This document shows positions 35,060 through 43,212 of a stretch of DNA of 64,000 bases, piece by piece. The notes below the pieces were generated by a model. That model ran no database searches and was not told the origin of the DNA. It saw only the letters and a program-made list of their open reading frames with translations. Position 1 is the first letter of the stretch. Every line of letters begins with the position of its first letter. The stretch comes from Antrihabitans stalactiti. GTDB lineage: Bacteria; Actinomycetota; Actinomycetes; Mycobacteriales; Mycobacteriaceae. The position numbers were made by a program, and so were the translations under genes. The stretch covers positions 124,001 through 188,000 of the forward strand of contig NZ_VCQU01000009.1 in the NCBI RefSeq assembly GCF_012932915.1. The letters are read 5' to 3'.

Positions 35060-36001
35060 ATGAGCAGACCTGGGCATTCTGTCTTCGTGACCAACAGCGT
35101 CGGTAGGTCGGCGAACGGCTCCTTCCTTGCAGCCGAGGTCGCGAGCCAGCCGCAAGATTGGGCAAACGCGGCGACAACCGCCGAGGTCCATCGTGACCTG
35201 TTACCGGCTCCTGGGGAGCGAGTTGCCGCAATCGGCTGCGGCACTTCCCTTTTCATGGCGCGTACGTTCGCATCAGCGCGGGAATCCGGCGGTCAGGGCG
35301 TGACGGACGCCTGGCCGGCCAGCGAGGTCCGCACAGATCGCAGCTACGACCGCTACCTGTTCATCTGCAGGTCCGGCACGACGACCGAGGTCGTCGATGC
35401 GATGCGGTCCGTCCCGGCGGGATCGCGTTCGACAGTGATCTGCTCCAGCCCGCAGACGCCCGTGCTCGAGCTTGCCGATCCGATTCTCATCGACGAGGTC
35501 GACGAGAAATCCGTCGTGCAGACGAGATTCGCGACCACGACGTTGGCAATCCTGCGCTGGCATCTCGGGGAAGATCTGACACCGGTGATCGAGCAAGGCC
35601 GCGCCGCACTCGCCGAACCGGACGACGCACTGGCCGGTGTGCGAAACGCCGAGCAGATCACGTTCGTTGGACAGGGAATGGCCGGGCCGCTGGCCGACGA
35701 GGCCGCGTTGAAGTTACGCGAATCGTGCCAGGCATGGGTCGAGTCCTACCTGGCGACCGAATACCGTCACGGACCGATCAGCATCGCAGCGCCGGGTCGC
35801 GCGGTCTGGGCGCTGGGACCGCTCGTGGCCGGCCTCGCCGACGACGTGGCCGCGACCGGTGCGCACTGGGAACACCGCGACGTCGACCCGATGGCCGAAC
35901 TCCTTCGAGTGCACCGCCTGTGCCTGCTACGGTCTGCCGACCTCGGACTCGACCCCGACAATCCGCGCAGTCTGCACCGCTCAGTCATTCTCGAACCGTG
36001 A
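35060..36001 (+). CDS. SIS-domain amino-sugar-phosphate deaminase/isomerase (AgaS/NagB-II type)
   Basis: A 313-residue protein with two SIS domains, as in GlmS isomerase-type and AgaS proteins. Sugar-phosphate binding is suggested by AAIGCGTSLFMA, SRSGTT-like CRSGTTTEV and the C-terminal ATEYRHGP. It would convert galactosamine-6-P to tagatose-6-P, or glucosamine-6-P to fructose-6-P, releasing ammonia. ATG 35060 is chosen over GTG 35030 because the longer start lies inside the operator. Its stop overlaps the ROK kinase start (GTGA). No nagB is present. Confidence 0.82.
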   Translation: MSRPGHSVFVTNSVGRSANGSFLAAEVASQPQDWANAATTAEVHRDLLPAPGERVAAIGCGTSLFMARTFASARESGGQGVTDAWPASEVRTDRSYDRYLFICRSGTTTEVVDAMRSVPAGSRSTVICSSPQTPVLELADPILIDEVDEKSVVQTRFATTTLAILRWHLGEDLTPVIEQGRAALAEPDDALAGVRNAEQITFVGQGMAGPLADEAALKLRESCQAWVESYLATEYRHGPISIAAPGRAVWALGPLVAGLADDVAATGAHWEHRDVDPMAELLRVHRLCLLRSADLGLDPDNPRSLHRSVILEP

Positions 36002-36918
36002 CGGACAACGAGCTCGTCCTCGGCATCGACGTCGGTGGCTCCACGATCAAGGGTGAGATCAGCGACGGCTGGGGCAAGGTGGTCGCGGCATCGAGTGTTT
36101 CGACCCCACGAGGCGACGCGGCGGTCACCGCGATTGCGGAATTCGGTGCTGCACTGCTGGATACCCTCGCCGCCGAACCAAGAGCGCGAGTCGGTCGCGC
36201 AGCAGTCCTGCTGCCGGGGATTGTCGACACCGAACACGGAATTGCCGTGTTCAGCGCGAATATCGGCTGGCGCGATGTGCCGGTCGCCGGGGTCTTCACC
36301 GAGCGCTGGGGTATGCCTGTCCTCGTCGATCACGATGTCACCGTTGCCGGTTGGGCCGAATGGCGCTTCGGCGCCGGCCGCGGCTACGACGACGTGTGCA
36401 TCGTCGTTCTCGGCACCGGAATTGCCGGCGCGCTCGCTGTCGGTGGCCGACTCGTCACGGGCGGGCTCGGACAAGCGGGGGAATTCGGCCATGTCGTAGT
36501 TCGCCCGAACGGGATCGCTTGCCCCTGCGGGAACGTCGGCTGTGTCGAGACTGTTGCATCGGCGGCGGCAATTGCGCGCGAATACGCCCGGCGGTCGGGT
36601 CGATCGGTTGCCGGCGCAGCGGACGTCGTTGCACTCCTCGCGACCGATGCTGTTGCGCAGCAAGTGTGGTCGGAGGCGATCGACGCGCTGGCCGACGGCC
36701 TCGCCGGTGTGGTGCACGCCGTGTCGCCGGAACTGCTCGTGCTCGGCGGCGGACTTGCGGCGGCCGAGGACCTGCTCGTGAAGCCACTTCGCTCCGCCCT
36801 GGAGGCTCGGGTGCGAGTGGTCCCGGTGCCCGATGTCGTTGTCGGCAGGTTCGGCTCGCGTGCGGGATTGGTCGGTGCCGGACTGCTTGCCTGCATCGGC
36901 CAGCGGAGCGAAAGCTGA
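35998..36918 (+). CDS. ROK-family amino-sugar kinase
   Basis: A 306-residue ROK kinase. The ATP loop DVGGSTIKG, the ROK signature with zinc ligands (GHVVVRPNG and CPCGNVGCVE) and a catalytic Asp in VDHDVTVA are present. There is no HTH, so it is a kinase, not a regulator. It would phosphorylate N-acetylgalactosamine or N-acetylglucosamine after ABC uptake. GTG overlaps the previous stop, and its own stop overlaps the nagA ATG by 1 bp. Confidence 0.88.
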   Translation: MTDNELVLGIDVGGSTIKGEISDGWGKVVAASSVSTPRGDAAVTAIAEFGAALLDTLAAEPRARVGRAAVLLPGIVDTEHGIAVFSANIGWRDVPVAGVFTERWGMPVLVDHDVTVAGWAEWRFGAGRGYDDVCIVVLGTGIAGALAVGGRLVTGGLGQAGEFGHVVVRPNGIACPCGNVGCVETVASAAAIAREYARRSGRSVAGAADVVALLATDAVAQQVWSEAIDALADGLAGVVHAVSPELLVLGGGLAAAEDLLVKPLRSALEARVRVVPVPDVVVGRFGSRAGLVGAGLLACIGQRSES

Positions 36919-38072
36919 TGAATACCAGCATGTTTGCGATCCGTGGGCGGGTAGTGACGCCGGACGAGGTACTCGGCGACGCGGTCGTGACGATCATCGG
37001 CGACCGTATCGAAGCAGTCGACTCGTTCGAAGAATGGCACGCGGCCAACGCGGGCGCGACAGCGCCCCAGCCGGTCGGCACGCTGCTTCCGGGCCTCGTC
37101 GACATCCATTGCCACGGCGGAGGTGGGCACGCGTTCACGACGGCCGACGTGACCGAAATGGCAGCTGCGGCAAGGCATCACCATGAGTTCGGCACGACGA
37201 CGCTGCTCGCAAGCCTGGTGACAGCGCGCCCCGAGACGTTGACCGAGCAGGTCGCGACACTGATTCCACTTGTCGACGACGGGACGCTCGCGGGAATCCA
37301 TCTCGAAGGCCCGTTTCTGTCCGACGTTCGTTGTGGCGCGCAAGATCCGGCCTATCTGCTGGAGCCCGACCCGGCATTGACGGCCGTGCTGCTCGAAGCG
37401 GGTAACGGGCGGGTCCGGGTGATGACTGTGGCACCCGAACTTGACGGCTACGCCGAACTCGCGGCGCAACTCCGCGCACGCGGAGTCATTGTCGCGATCG
37501 GCCATACCGATGCGGACTATGCAACAACTCGCGACGCATTGCGCGACGATGCCTGCCTGGTCACGCATTTGGCGAATGGGATGCCGCCGCTGCACCACCG
37601 ACGCAGCGGACCGGTCGGCGCGTCGCTGGTCGCGGCAGCTGACGGTGACGCGGTCGTCGAGGTGATCGGTGATGGAATCCACGTCGACGCCGGGTTCGTT
37701 GCGATGGTGTTCGCCGCGGCTCGTGGCAACGTCGCCCTCGTTACCGATGCGATGGCTGCGGCCGGAATGCCCGACGGCACTTATCAACTCGGACCGCAGC
37801 GGGTGGCTGTCGAAGATGGCATCGCGCGCATTGCGAACGGGTCCATCGCGGGCGGTACGAGCCATCTGATCGAAGTGCTGCAGCGTACGGTGCGAGAGTC
37901 GGCAATCCCGTTGGTCGACGCGGTGCGAGCGGCCAGCGAAATACCCGCCGCAGTTCTCGGACTCGACGGGACCTGCGGATCCATTCGGCCCGGTCGGTAC
38001 GCCGACCTGATTGTCGTCGACGACGACCTCGAACTGGGCAGCGTCATGCGGCGTGGCAGCTGGCTGTCGTGA
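36918..38072 (+). CDS. N-acetyl-amino-sugar-6-phosphate deacetylase (NagA/AgaA family)
   Basis: A 384-residue amidohydrolase. Metal and catalytic residues appear in DIHCHGGGG, HLEGPFL, AIGHTDA, THLANGMPPLHH and the catalytic Asp of LVTDAMAAAG. It removes acetate from N-acetylglucosamine-6-P or N-acetylgalactosamine-6-P; sequence alone does not separate the two. It is in the middle of the five-gene catabolic operon, overlapping both neighbours. Confidence 0.9.
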   Translation: MNTSMFAIRGRVVTPDEVLGDAVVTIIGDRIEAVDSFEEWHAANAGATAPQPVGTLLPGLVDIHCHGGGGHAFTTADVTEMAAAARHHHEFGTTTLLASLVTARPETLTEQVATLIPLVDDGTLAGIHLEGPFLSDVRCGAQDPAYLLEPDPALTAVLLEAGNGRVRVMTVAPELDGYAELAAQLRARGVIVAIGHTDADYATTRDALRDDACLVTHLANGMPPLHHRRSGPVGASLVAAADGDAVVEVIGDGIHVDAGFVAMVFAAARGNVALVTDAMAAAGMPDGTYQLGPQRVAVEDGIARIANGSIAGGTSHLIEVLQRTVRESAIPLVDAVRAASEIPAAVLGLDGTCGSIRPGRYADLIVVDDDLELGSVMRRGSWLS

Positions 38073-39004
38073 TCCTCACCGTCACAGCGAATCCCGCCTA
38101 CGACGTGACCTACGAAGTCGGCCAGCTCGTCCGCGGCGAAGTCCACCGCGTACGCGCCGTGTTCGAGCGCCCCGGCGGCAAAGGTGTCAACGTCGCGCGG
38201 GTCCTCGCTCAACTCGAAAAGTCATTCTGTGTCATGGGATTCGGCAACGCCGAATTCTCGGCGGCGCTTCTCGACCTGGGTTCGACCGTCGACCTCGTGC
38301 ATGCACTCCCCCGCATTCGGCGAACCCTCGTCCTTTCGGAAACAGCTGCAGGAGTTACTACCTCGCTATGGGAGCCGGGAGCATCGGTGAACGATCCCGA
38401 CGCCGCGGACCGGCTCGTTGCGCGGGTCCAAAGCCGGTTGGCCGACGCGACCGGCGTCGTGATCTCCGGCAGCCTGCCCGGCGAAACAGCGCCCGACCTG
38501 CCTGCCCGGATCGCGCTGGCCTCGACCGAGGCTGGACTGCCGGTGATCTGCGACATCGACGGCGCGGCACTGGAATTGGTGGCGCGGTCCGTACCCGGGG
38601 TGGTGCTGGTTCCCAACAGCGACGAACTGCAACGGCTGGCCGGATCACCCCTGCCGACCCCTGGAGACGTTGTCGCCGCCGGCCGCCGACTGCGCGCACA
38701 GGGCGTCGGGGCAGTCGTCGCGACGCGCGGCGCAGTCGGGATGATCGCAGTGACCGAGGACGGAGCCTGGCACGCAGCACTTCCAGAGCCGCTGCCCGGC
38801 AACCCGACCGGTGCGGGCGATGCAGCTGCGGCCGCCATCATGGCTCATCTTGCAGAGCCCGGACCTCTCGACTGGTCCGCGCTGCTGACCGACGCGGTCG
38901 CGACATCCGCCGCCGCAGTCACACGGCCCGTCGCCGGCGAGATAGACAGGGCCTTGCGCGATCACTTGCGTCGGACCGTCCGAATCGAAAAGCTCGATAG
39001 CTGA
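38069..39004 (+). CDS. PfkB-family tagatose-6-phosphate / 1-phosphofructo-kinase
   Basis: A 311-residue PfkB kinase of the LacC/FruK branch: the N-terminus ILTVTANPAYDVTYEV, the loop RPGGKGVNVAR and the catalytic GAGD in NPTGAGDAAA are all there. It would make tagatose-1,6-bisphosphate (or fructose-1,6-bisphosphate). With an aldolase next door and no phosphotransferase system, the tagatose route is the better fit. GTG overlaps the nagA stop by 4 bp. Confidence 0.85.
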   Translation: MILTVTANPAYDVTYEVGQLVRGEVHRVRAVFERPGGKGVNVARVLAQLEKSFCVMGFGNAEFSAALLDLGSTVDLVHALPRIRRTLVLSETAAGVTTSLWEPGASVNDPDAADRLVARVQSRLADATGVVISGSLPGETAPDLPARIALASTEAGLPVICDIDGAALELVARSVPGVVLVPNSDELQRLAGSPLPTPGDVVAAGRRLRAQGVGAVVATRGAVGMIAVTEDGAWHAALPEPLPGNPTGAGDAAAAAIMAHLAEPGPLDWSALLTDAVATSAAAVTRPVAGEIDRALRDHLRRTVRIEKLDS

Positions 39005-39013
39005 GGAGATGTC

Positions 39014-39841
39014 GTGCCACTGATAAACATGTCGGCCGCTCTTACGGCAGCTCGACCGGGCGGTCTCGGTTCGTTCAACGTGATCACACTCGAACACGCC
39101 GAAGCCATCGTCGGCGGTGCCGAAGCCGCGAAATCCCCTGTTGTGCTACAAATCTCGGAGAACACCGCGAAATACCACCGCGGTCTCGCGGCTGTCGCCG
39201 CGGCGTGCTTGCACATTGCGGCAGCCAGCACCGCGAACGTCGTCGTGCACCTCGACCACGCGACCTCGCCCGACCTCGTCCGTGAGGCGGTCGACTTGGG
39301 CGTGCGGTCGGTGATGTTCGATGCGTCGATGCTGTCGCACGACGAGAACGTCGAAGCCACTGCGGCAGTGGCAAAGTGGTGCCAAGATCGCGACGTCCAC
39401 GTCGAAGCGGAACTCGGTGAGGTCGGCGGCAAGGACGGGGTACACGCTGCCGGCGCTCGAACCGACCCAACCGAAGCCGCCGAGTATGTGGCCGCCACCG
39501 GCGTCGACGCGTTGGCCGTCGCGGTCGGGTCGTCGCACGCGATGCTCACCCGCGATGCGGTCCTCGATGACGACCTGATCGTCAGAATCGCTGCGGCGGT
39601 GACCGTACCGCTCGTGCTGCACGGCTCGTCGGGCGTGCCGGATGCCGGACTGCAGTCCGCCGTGCGGCACGGGATGTCGAAGATCAACATCGCGACTCAC
39701 CTGAACCAAGTCATGGCGACTGCGGTTCGGTCCGCGCTGACCGACGAACTGCTGGTCGATCCGCGAAAGTACCTCGGGCCAGGCAGGACTGCCGTACAGG
39801 CTGAGGTCGAGCGGCTACTCCGCGTCCTAGCGATCGACTAG
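39014..39841 (+). CDS. Class II ketose-bisphosphate aldolase (GatY/KbaY type)
   Basis: A 275-residue class II aldolase. Zinc and catalytic residues are visible in VVHLDHATS, VEAELGEVGG, VGSSHAM and VLHGSSGV. The length is that of tagatose-bisphosphate aldolases such as GatY/KbaY rather than the longer FbaA. It cleaves the bisphosphate to dihydroxyacetone-P and glyceraldehyde-3-P. GAGGAG precedes GTG 39014. Its TAG stop lies in a CTAG that also supplies the stop of the convergent DUF1345 gene. Confidence 0.85.
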   Translation: MPLINMSAALTAARPGGLGSFNVITLEHAEAIVGGAEAAKSPVVLQISENTAKYHRGLAAVAAACLHIAAASTANVVVHLDHATSPDLVREAVDLGVRSVMFDASMLSHDENVEATAAVAKWCQDRDVHVEAELGEVGGKDGVHAAGARTDPTEAAEYVAATGVDALAVAVGSSHAMLTRDAVLDDDLIVRIAAAVTVPLVLHGSSGVPDAGLQSAVRHGMSKINIATHLNQVMATAVRSALTDELLVDPRKYLGPGRTAVQAEVERLLRVLAID

Positions 39842-40440
39842 CTCTTGAGCCAGTCGATCGCGATGGCGACGACCGCGGCGTTGAAGAAGAAGCTCAGTAC
39901 GCTGTGCGCGGTCACCCGGTTTCGCATCCTTGACGTGACAACGGTGACGTCGGATACGGCGAAGGTTGTACCGATGGTGAATGAGAAGTACACGAATTCC
40001 GCCAGCTGCGGATTGGGACATTCGGGAAATTGCAGTCCGCCGCTGTCGAGGCAGGCGCGCGCGTAGATCTGCGCGAATGTCGTGTGCAGTAGCAACCACG
40101 ACAGCAAGACTGTCGCGGCAGCGACGCCCTCCTCGGTCGGGTTGCTCCCGGTGGCCGAAATCATCACGAAGCCGCCTGCCAGACCAGCACTGCTGGCCAC
40201 AACCGCGAGCACGGCCGTATACCAACGGGGACCGACCAACTCGGACAGCTGAGCAGCGCGGTCGACCTGTAGTTCGCCGCGCAGGGAGTGCCAACCGAGC
40301 ACGACGTAGACACCCACCAGCACGTCCCAGGACAGCATCAGCCCAAAGCCGGTGTAGACCTTGAACACGAGCAACACCAGCCAGATGATTCCTAGACCGG
40401 TGAGGCTGAACTCGAGTGTCCAGAGGACTCGTTGGCGCAT
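39838..40440 (-). CDS. DUF1345 membrane protein
   Basis: A 200-residue protein with five or six membrane segments. The C-terminal YFSFTIGTTFAVSDVTVVTS is the DUF1345 hallmark and resembles a potassium-channel pore-like stretch, but no function is established. ATG 40440 follows AGGTGTG. It converges with the aldolase gene, overlapping by 4 bp. Confidence 0.85.
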   Translation of the reverse strand: MRQRVLWTLEFSLTGLGIIWLVLLVFKVYTGFGLMLSWDVLVGVYVVLGWHSLRGELQVDRAAQLSELVGPRWYTAVLAVVASSAGLAGGFVMISATGSNPTEEGVAAATVLLSWLLLHTTFAQIYARACLDSGGLQFPECPNPQLAEFVYFSFTIGTTFAVSDVTVVTSRMRNRVTAHSVLSFFFNAAVVAIAIDWLKS

Positions 40441-40449
40441 CACACCTAT

Positions 40450-41679
40450 CTAGTTGGTGCTGCAGCCAGGCGCAACAGGCTTGCCTGCGAGCCGGTCGTT
40501 CAGCCAGTCGAACGCTGACGGTAGGCCGGACAGGGCGACGATCAGATGCTCGCCGACCAACTCTTCGAGCCGGACTCTGGCCCCCTTCGAGCACCACTCA
40601 CCGAACAGTCGCTCGGCGCCTTCACGCGGAATCCAGATCTCCTGCTGACCCTGATAGATGAAGACCGGCGCTGTGGGCGCCTGCCCACCCATCCGCGTCG
40701 CGGCCAGAACCTGTTGCACGACAGGCGTATCGACGACGTTCGGAACGTCGGTCAACGCCTCGACCGGAATGGGTGCGACGACACCCGGTGGCGCGAGCGC
40801 GGCCAAACACCAGTCCTTGGCGATCATTCCGAGCCGCCAACCGTTGTCGTTCATCAGTGGGATCAGTTCGGTGTACTCGCGAGCTACGCCCATCGTCGCC
40901 GCAAGGAAAAGGCTCGATGACATGTTCTTGCCGTTCATCGAGCCGAGCAGAATCCGGTAGTCGACTGGCGCTCCGCCCATGACGACGCCTGCAATGTTGA
41001 GCTCCGGAGCGTAGGTCGGCGCCAGCTCGGCCGCCCAACCCGCGGCGATCGCCCCGCCGGAATACCCGCTGATGCCGATCGGCGACGACGGCGCCAGCCC
41101 GAGCCACGGTGAATTCACGGCCGCGCGAATCGAATCGAGTACGGCGTGGCCCGATATCCGACCCGCGGCATAGGCCTGATGTGGGCCCTGATGGTCGGTC
41201 ACGATGACCGCGTAGTTCCGAGCAAGGAGAATTTGCACGGCCGCGAGCTCGATCTCACTGCCCCGAGGCAGGGTCCACGACGGCACGCAGGTCAGACCTA
41301 GCGAGTCGATCGCCGTGTTGTACGCGACCACCGGTCGCGCCCCGGGTCCGGGCCATGGCGTCAGCGGAACCATCACCGTCGTGACCACCGGAATGGGGCG
41401 GTCTTTCGAGTCGGACGACCTGACCAGCAGTTGGGTGGTGGCGACCGGGGTGAGCAGCGGGCCTACCGAGGCGGGGCGCGAACTCAGCACCGTTCCGGGT
41501 GCGGCGTTCTCGAAGCCTGGCGGTGCGTCGAACCAGCGATCGCCCAACGGCGTCGGATACAACGCGGCAGGGTCTCGCGGCGGATTCTGCAAATCCGAGA
41601 TCGGATCCGCTGCGACCGGCGCGGGCACCCCCAGACCGCAGGCCAAAGCGACGATCAGCCCCGCTACCTTTGCGCGCAC
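40450..41679 (-). CDS. Secreted lipase (LIP family)
   Basis: About 409 residues with a cleavable signal peptide (VAGLIVALACGLGVPAPVAA-type hydrophobic start ending near AADP). The nucleophile elbow GYSGGA and the layout match the secretory lipase family (PF03583) found in mycolate actinobacteria and fungi. It should act outside the membrane on acylglycerols. GTG at 41679 is chosen; an ATG at 41706 would overlap a RamB-like site. Divergent from ramB, so fatty-acid supply and RamB control may be linked. Confidence 0.82.
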   Translation of the reverse strand: MRAKVAGLIVALACGLGVPAPVAADPISDLQNPPRDPAALYPTPLGDRWFDAPPGFENAAPGTVLSSRPASVGPLLTPVATTQLLVRSSDSKDRPIPVVTTVMVPLTPWPGPGARPVVAYNTAIDSLGLTCVPSWTLPRGSEIELAAVQILLARNYAVIVTDHQGPHQAYAAGRISGHAVLDSIRAAVNSPWLGLAPSSPIGISGYSGGAIAAGWAAELAPTYAPELNIAGVVMGGAPVDYRILLGSMNGKNMSSSLFLAATMGVAREYTELIPLMNDNGWRLGMIAKDWCLAALAPPGVVAPIPVEALTDVPNVVDTPVVQQVLAATRMGGQAPTAPVFIYQGQQEIWIPREGAERLFGEWCSKGARVRLEELVGEHLIVALSGLPSAFDWLNDRLAGKPVAPGCSTN

Positions 41680-41701
41680 GAGATGCAGCCTACGACTTAA
41701 C

Positions 41702-41712
41702 AACATTGCGAA
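41702..41712. promoter_or_regulatory. RamB-like site in the ramB/lipase divergent promoter
   Basis: AACATTGCGAA matches AACTTTGCAAA at 9 of 11 positions. RamB autoregulation is known in corynebacteria. Confidence 0.4.
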
Positions 41713-41720
41713 TGAGGCAT

Positions 41721-41748
41721 TTGCAGACCCGGCTACGGTCCGTACGCT
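41721..41748 (+). promoter_or_regulatory. Candidate leaderless promoter of ramB
   Basis: TTGCAG (41721-41726), 16 bp, then TACGCT (41743-41748), ending 6 bases before the ramB ATG. With no ribosome site present, transcription starting at the A of the ATG fits. Confidence 0.4.
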
Positions 41749-41754
41749 GGACTT

Positions 41755-43164
41755 ATGTCCAAGACGTATGTCGGAGCACGGTTGCGGCAGCTCCGCATCG
41801 AGCGCGGGATGAGCCAAGTGTCGCTGGCGCAATCCCTCGAAATCTCGGCGAGCTACCTGAACCAGATCGAGCACGACGTCCGACCGTTGACGGTCCCCGT
41901 CCTGCTTCGGATCAGCGAGGTCTTCGGTGTGGACACCACCTTCTTCTCGTCGCAGGACGACACGCGATTGATCGCGGAGTTGCAGGAGGTGGCCCTCGAC
42001 CAAGAAATGGGCATCACAGCCGACGCAAGGGAAATTGCGGACATGGTGTCCACGCATCCGAGCATGGCGCGAGCGATGGTGAACATGCATCGCCGGTATC
42101 GCAACACGAGCGCACAACTGGCAGCCGCCACCGAGGAACGATTTGCCGACGGCGCCGGAAGCGGATCGATCAGCAAGCCGCACGAAGAGGTCCGCGACTA
42201 CTTCTACCAACGGCAGAACTACTTGCACGAACTCGACACCGCCGCAGAGGATCTCACGGCACGGATGCGCTTTCACCGCGGCGATGTCGCCGGCGAGATC
42301 GCGCGCAGGCTGACTCAAATTCACGACGTCCAGATCATCGAACGGATCGATCTCGGTCCGAATGTATTGCACCGCTTCGACCCCGACGCTCGTGTGCTCG
42401 AGATTTCGCCGCACTTGTCCGGAGGTCAGAAAGTATTCAAATTCGCCGCCGAACTCGCGTACCTGGAATGCGGCGACCTGCTCACCAGGCTGGTCGACGA
42501 GGGAAACTTTGCATCCGAGGCGTCGCGGCGCCTGGCGATGCTCGGGTTCGCCAACTACTTCGCCGCAGCCACGGTGCTGCCGTACGGCCAATTCCATGAC
42601 GTCGCCGAGGATTTCCGCTACGACATCGAACGACTGTCGGCGTTCTTCTCCCAGAGCTACGAAACGATCTGCCACCGCCTCTCGACTCTGCAGCGCCCGA
42701 AGCAACGCGGTGTTCCGTGGTCGTTCGTGCGCGTCGACCGCGCGGGAAACATGTCGAAACGCCAATCCGCCACGGGTTTTCACTTTTCGTCGAGCGGCGG
42801 CACCTGCCCGCTGTGGAACGTCTACGAGACGTTCGCCTTCCCAGGCAAGATCATGACGCAGATCGCGCAGATGCCCGACGGCCGCAAGTACCTGTGGGTC
42901 GCCCGGACAGTCGAGCGCCGCGCAGCCCGATACGGCCAGCCGGGCAAGACATTTGCCATCGGCCTCGGTTGCGAGCTACGCCACGCGGGCCGCGTGGTCT
43001 ACGCCGACGGTCTGGACCTGGACGACGCCAAGGCCACGCCTATCGGTGCCGGCTGTCGCGTCTGCGAGCGGGAGAACTGTCCGCAGCGCGCGTTCCCGCC
43101 GCTAGGCAAGGACCTCGACATCAGCGAACACCGAAGCATGGTGTCCCCCTACGTATTACGCTGA
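41755..43164 (+). CDS. ramB: RamB acetate/glyoxylate-cycle transcription regulator
   Basis: A 469-residue regulator with an N-terminal XRE HTH (LRQLRIERGMSQVSLAQSLE), a central ImmA/IrrE-like region (FKFAAELAYLECGD) and a C-terminal domain carrying a cysteine cluster (CRVCERENCPQRAF). The length and order match RamB/Rv0465c. In corynebacteria and mycobacteria it controls aceA, aceB and related genes in response to acetate or propionate metabolism. aceA with RamB-like motifs lies in the same window. The ATG has no ribosome site, suggesting a leaderless mRNA. Confidence 0.93.
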   Translation: MSKTYVGARLRQLRIERGMSQVSLAQSLEISASYLNQIEHDVRPLTVPVLLRISEVFGVDTTFFSSQDDTRLIAELQEVALDQEMGITADAREIADMVSTHPSMARAMVNMHRRYRNTSAQLAAATEERFADGAGSGSISKPHEEVRDYFYQRQNYLHELDTAAEDLTARMRFHRGDVAGEIARRLTQIHDVQIIERIDLGPNVLHRFDPDARVLEISPHLSGGQKVFKFAAELAYLECGDLLTRLVDEGNFASEASRRLAMLGFANYFAAATVLPYGQFHDVAEDFRYDIERLSAFFSQSYETICHRLSTLQRPKQRGVPWSFVRVDRAGNMSKRQSATGFHFSSSGGTCPLWNVYETFAFPGKIMTQIAQMPDGRKYLWVARTVERRAARYGQPGKTFAIGLGCELRHAGRVVYADGLDLDDAKATPIGAGCRVCERENCPQRAFPPLGKDLDISEHRSMVSPYVLR

Positions 43165-43166
43165 CC

Positions 43167-43212
43167 CTCGTGAGTCTTTTAGGAGTCTATGGACTCCTAA
43201 AAGACTCACGAG
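43167..43212. repeat. 21-bp-arm perfect palindrome filling the ramB/fadE gap
   Basis: Two 21-bp arms (43167-43187 and 43192-43212; the left contains GTGAGTCTTTTAGGAGTC) are perfectly inverted around TATG. It occupies nearly the whole 48-bp gap between convergent genes and should act as a bidirectional terminator. A degenerate copy lies at 45273-45300. Confidence 0.85.
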
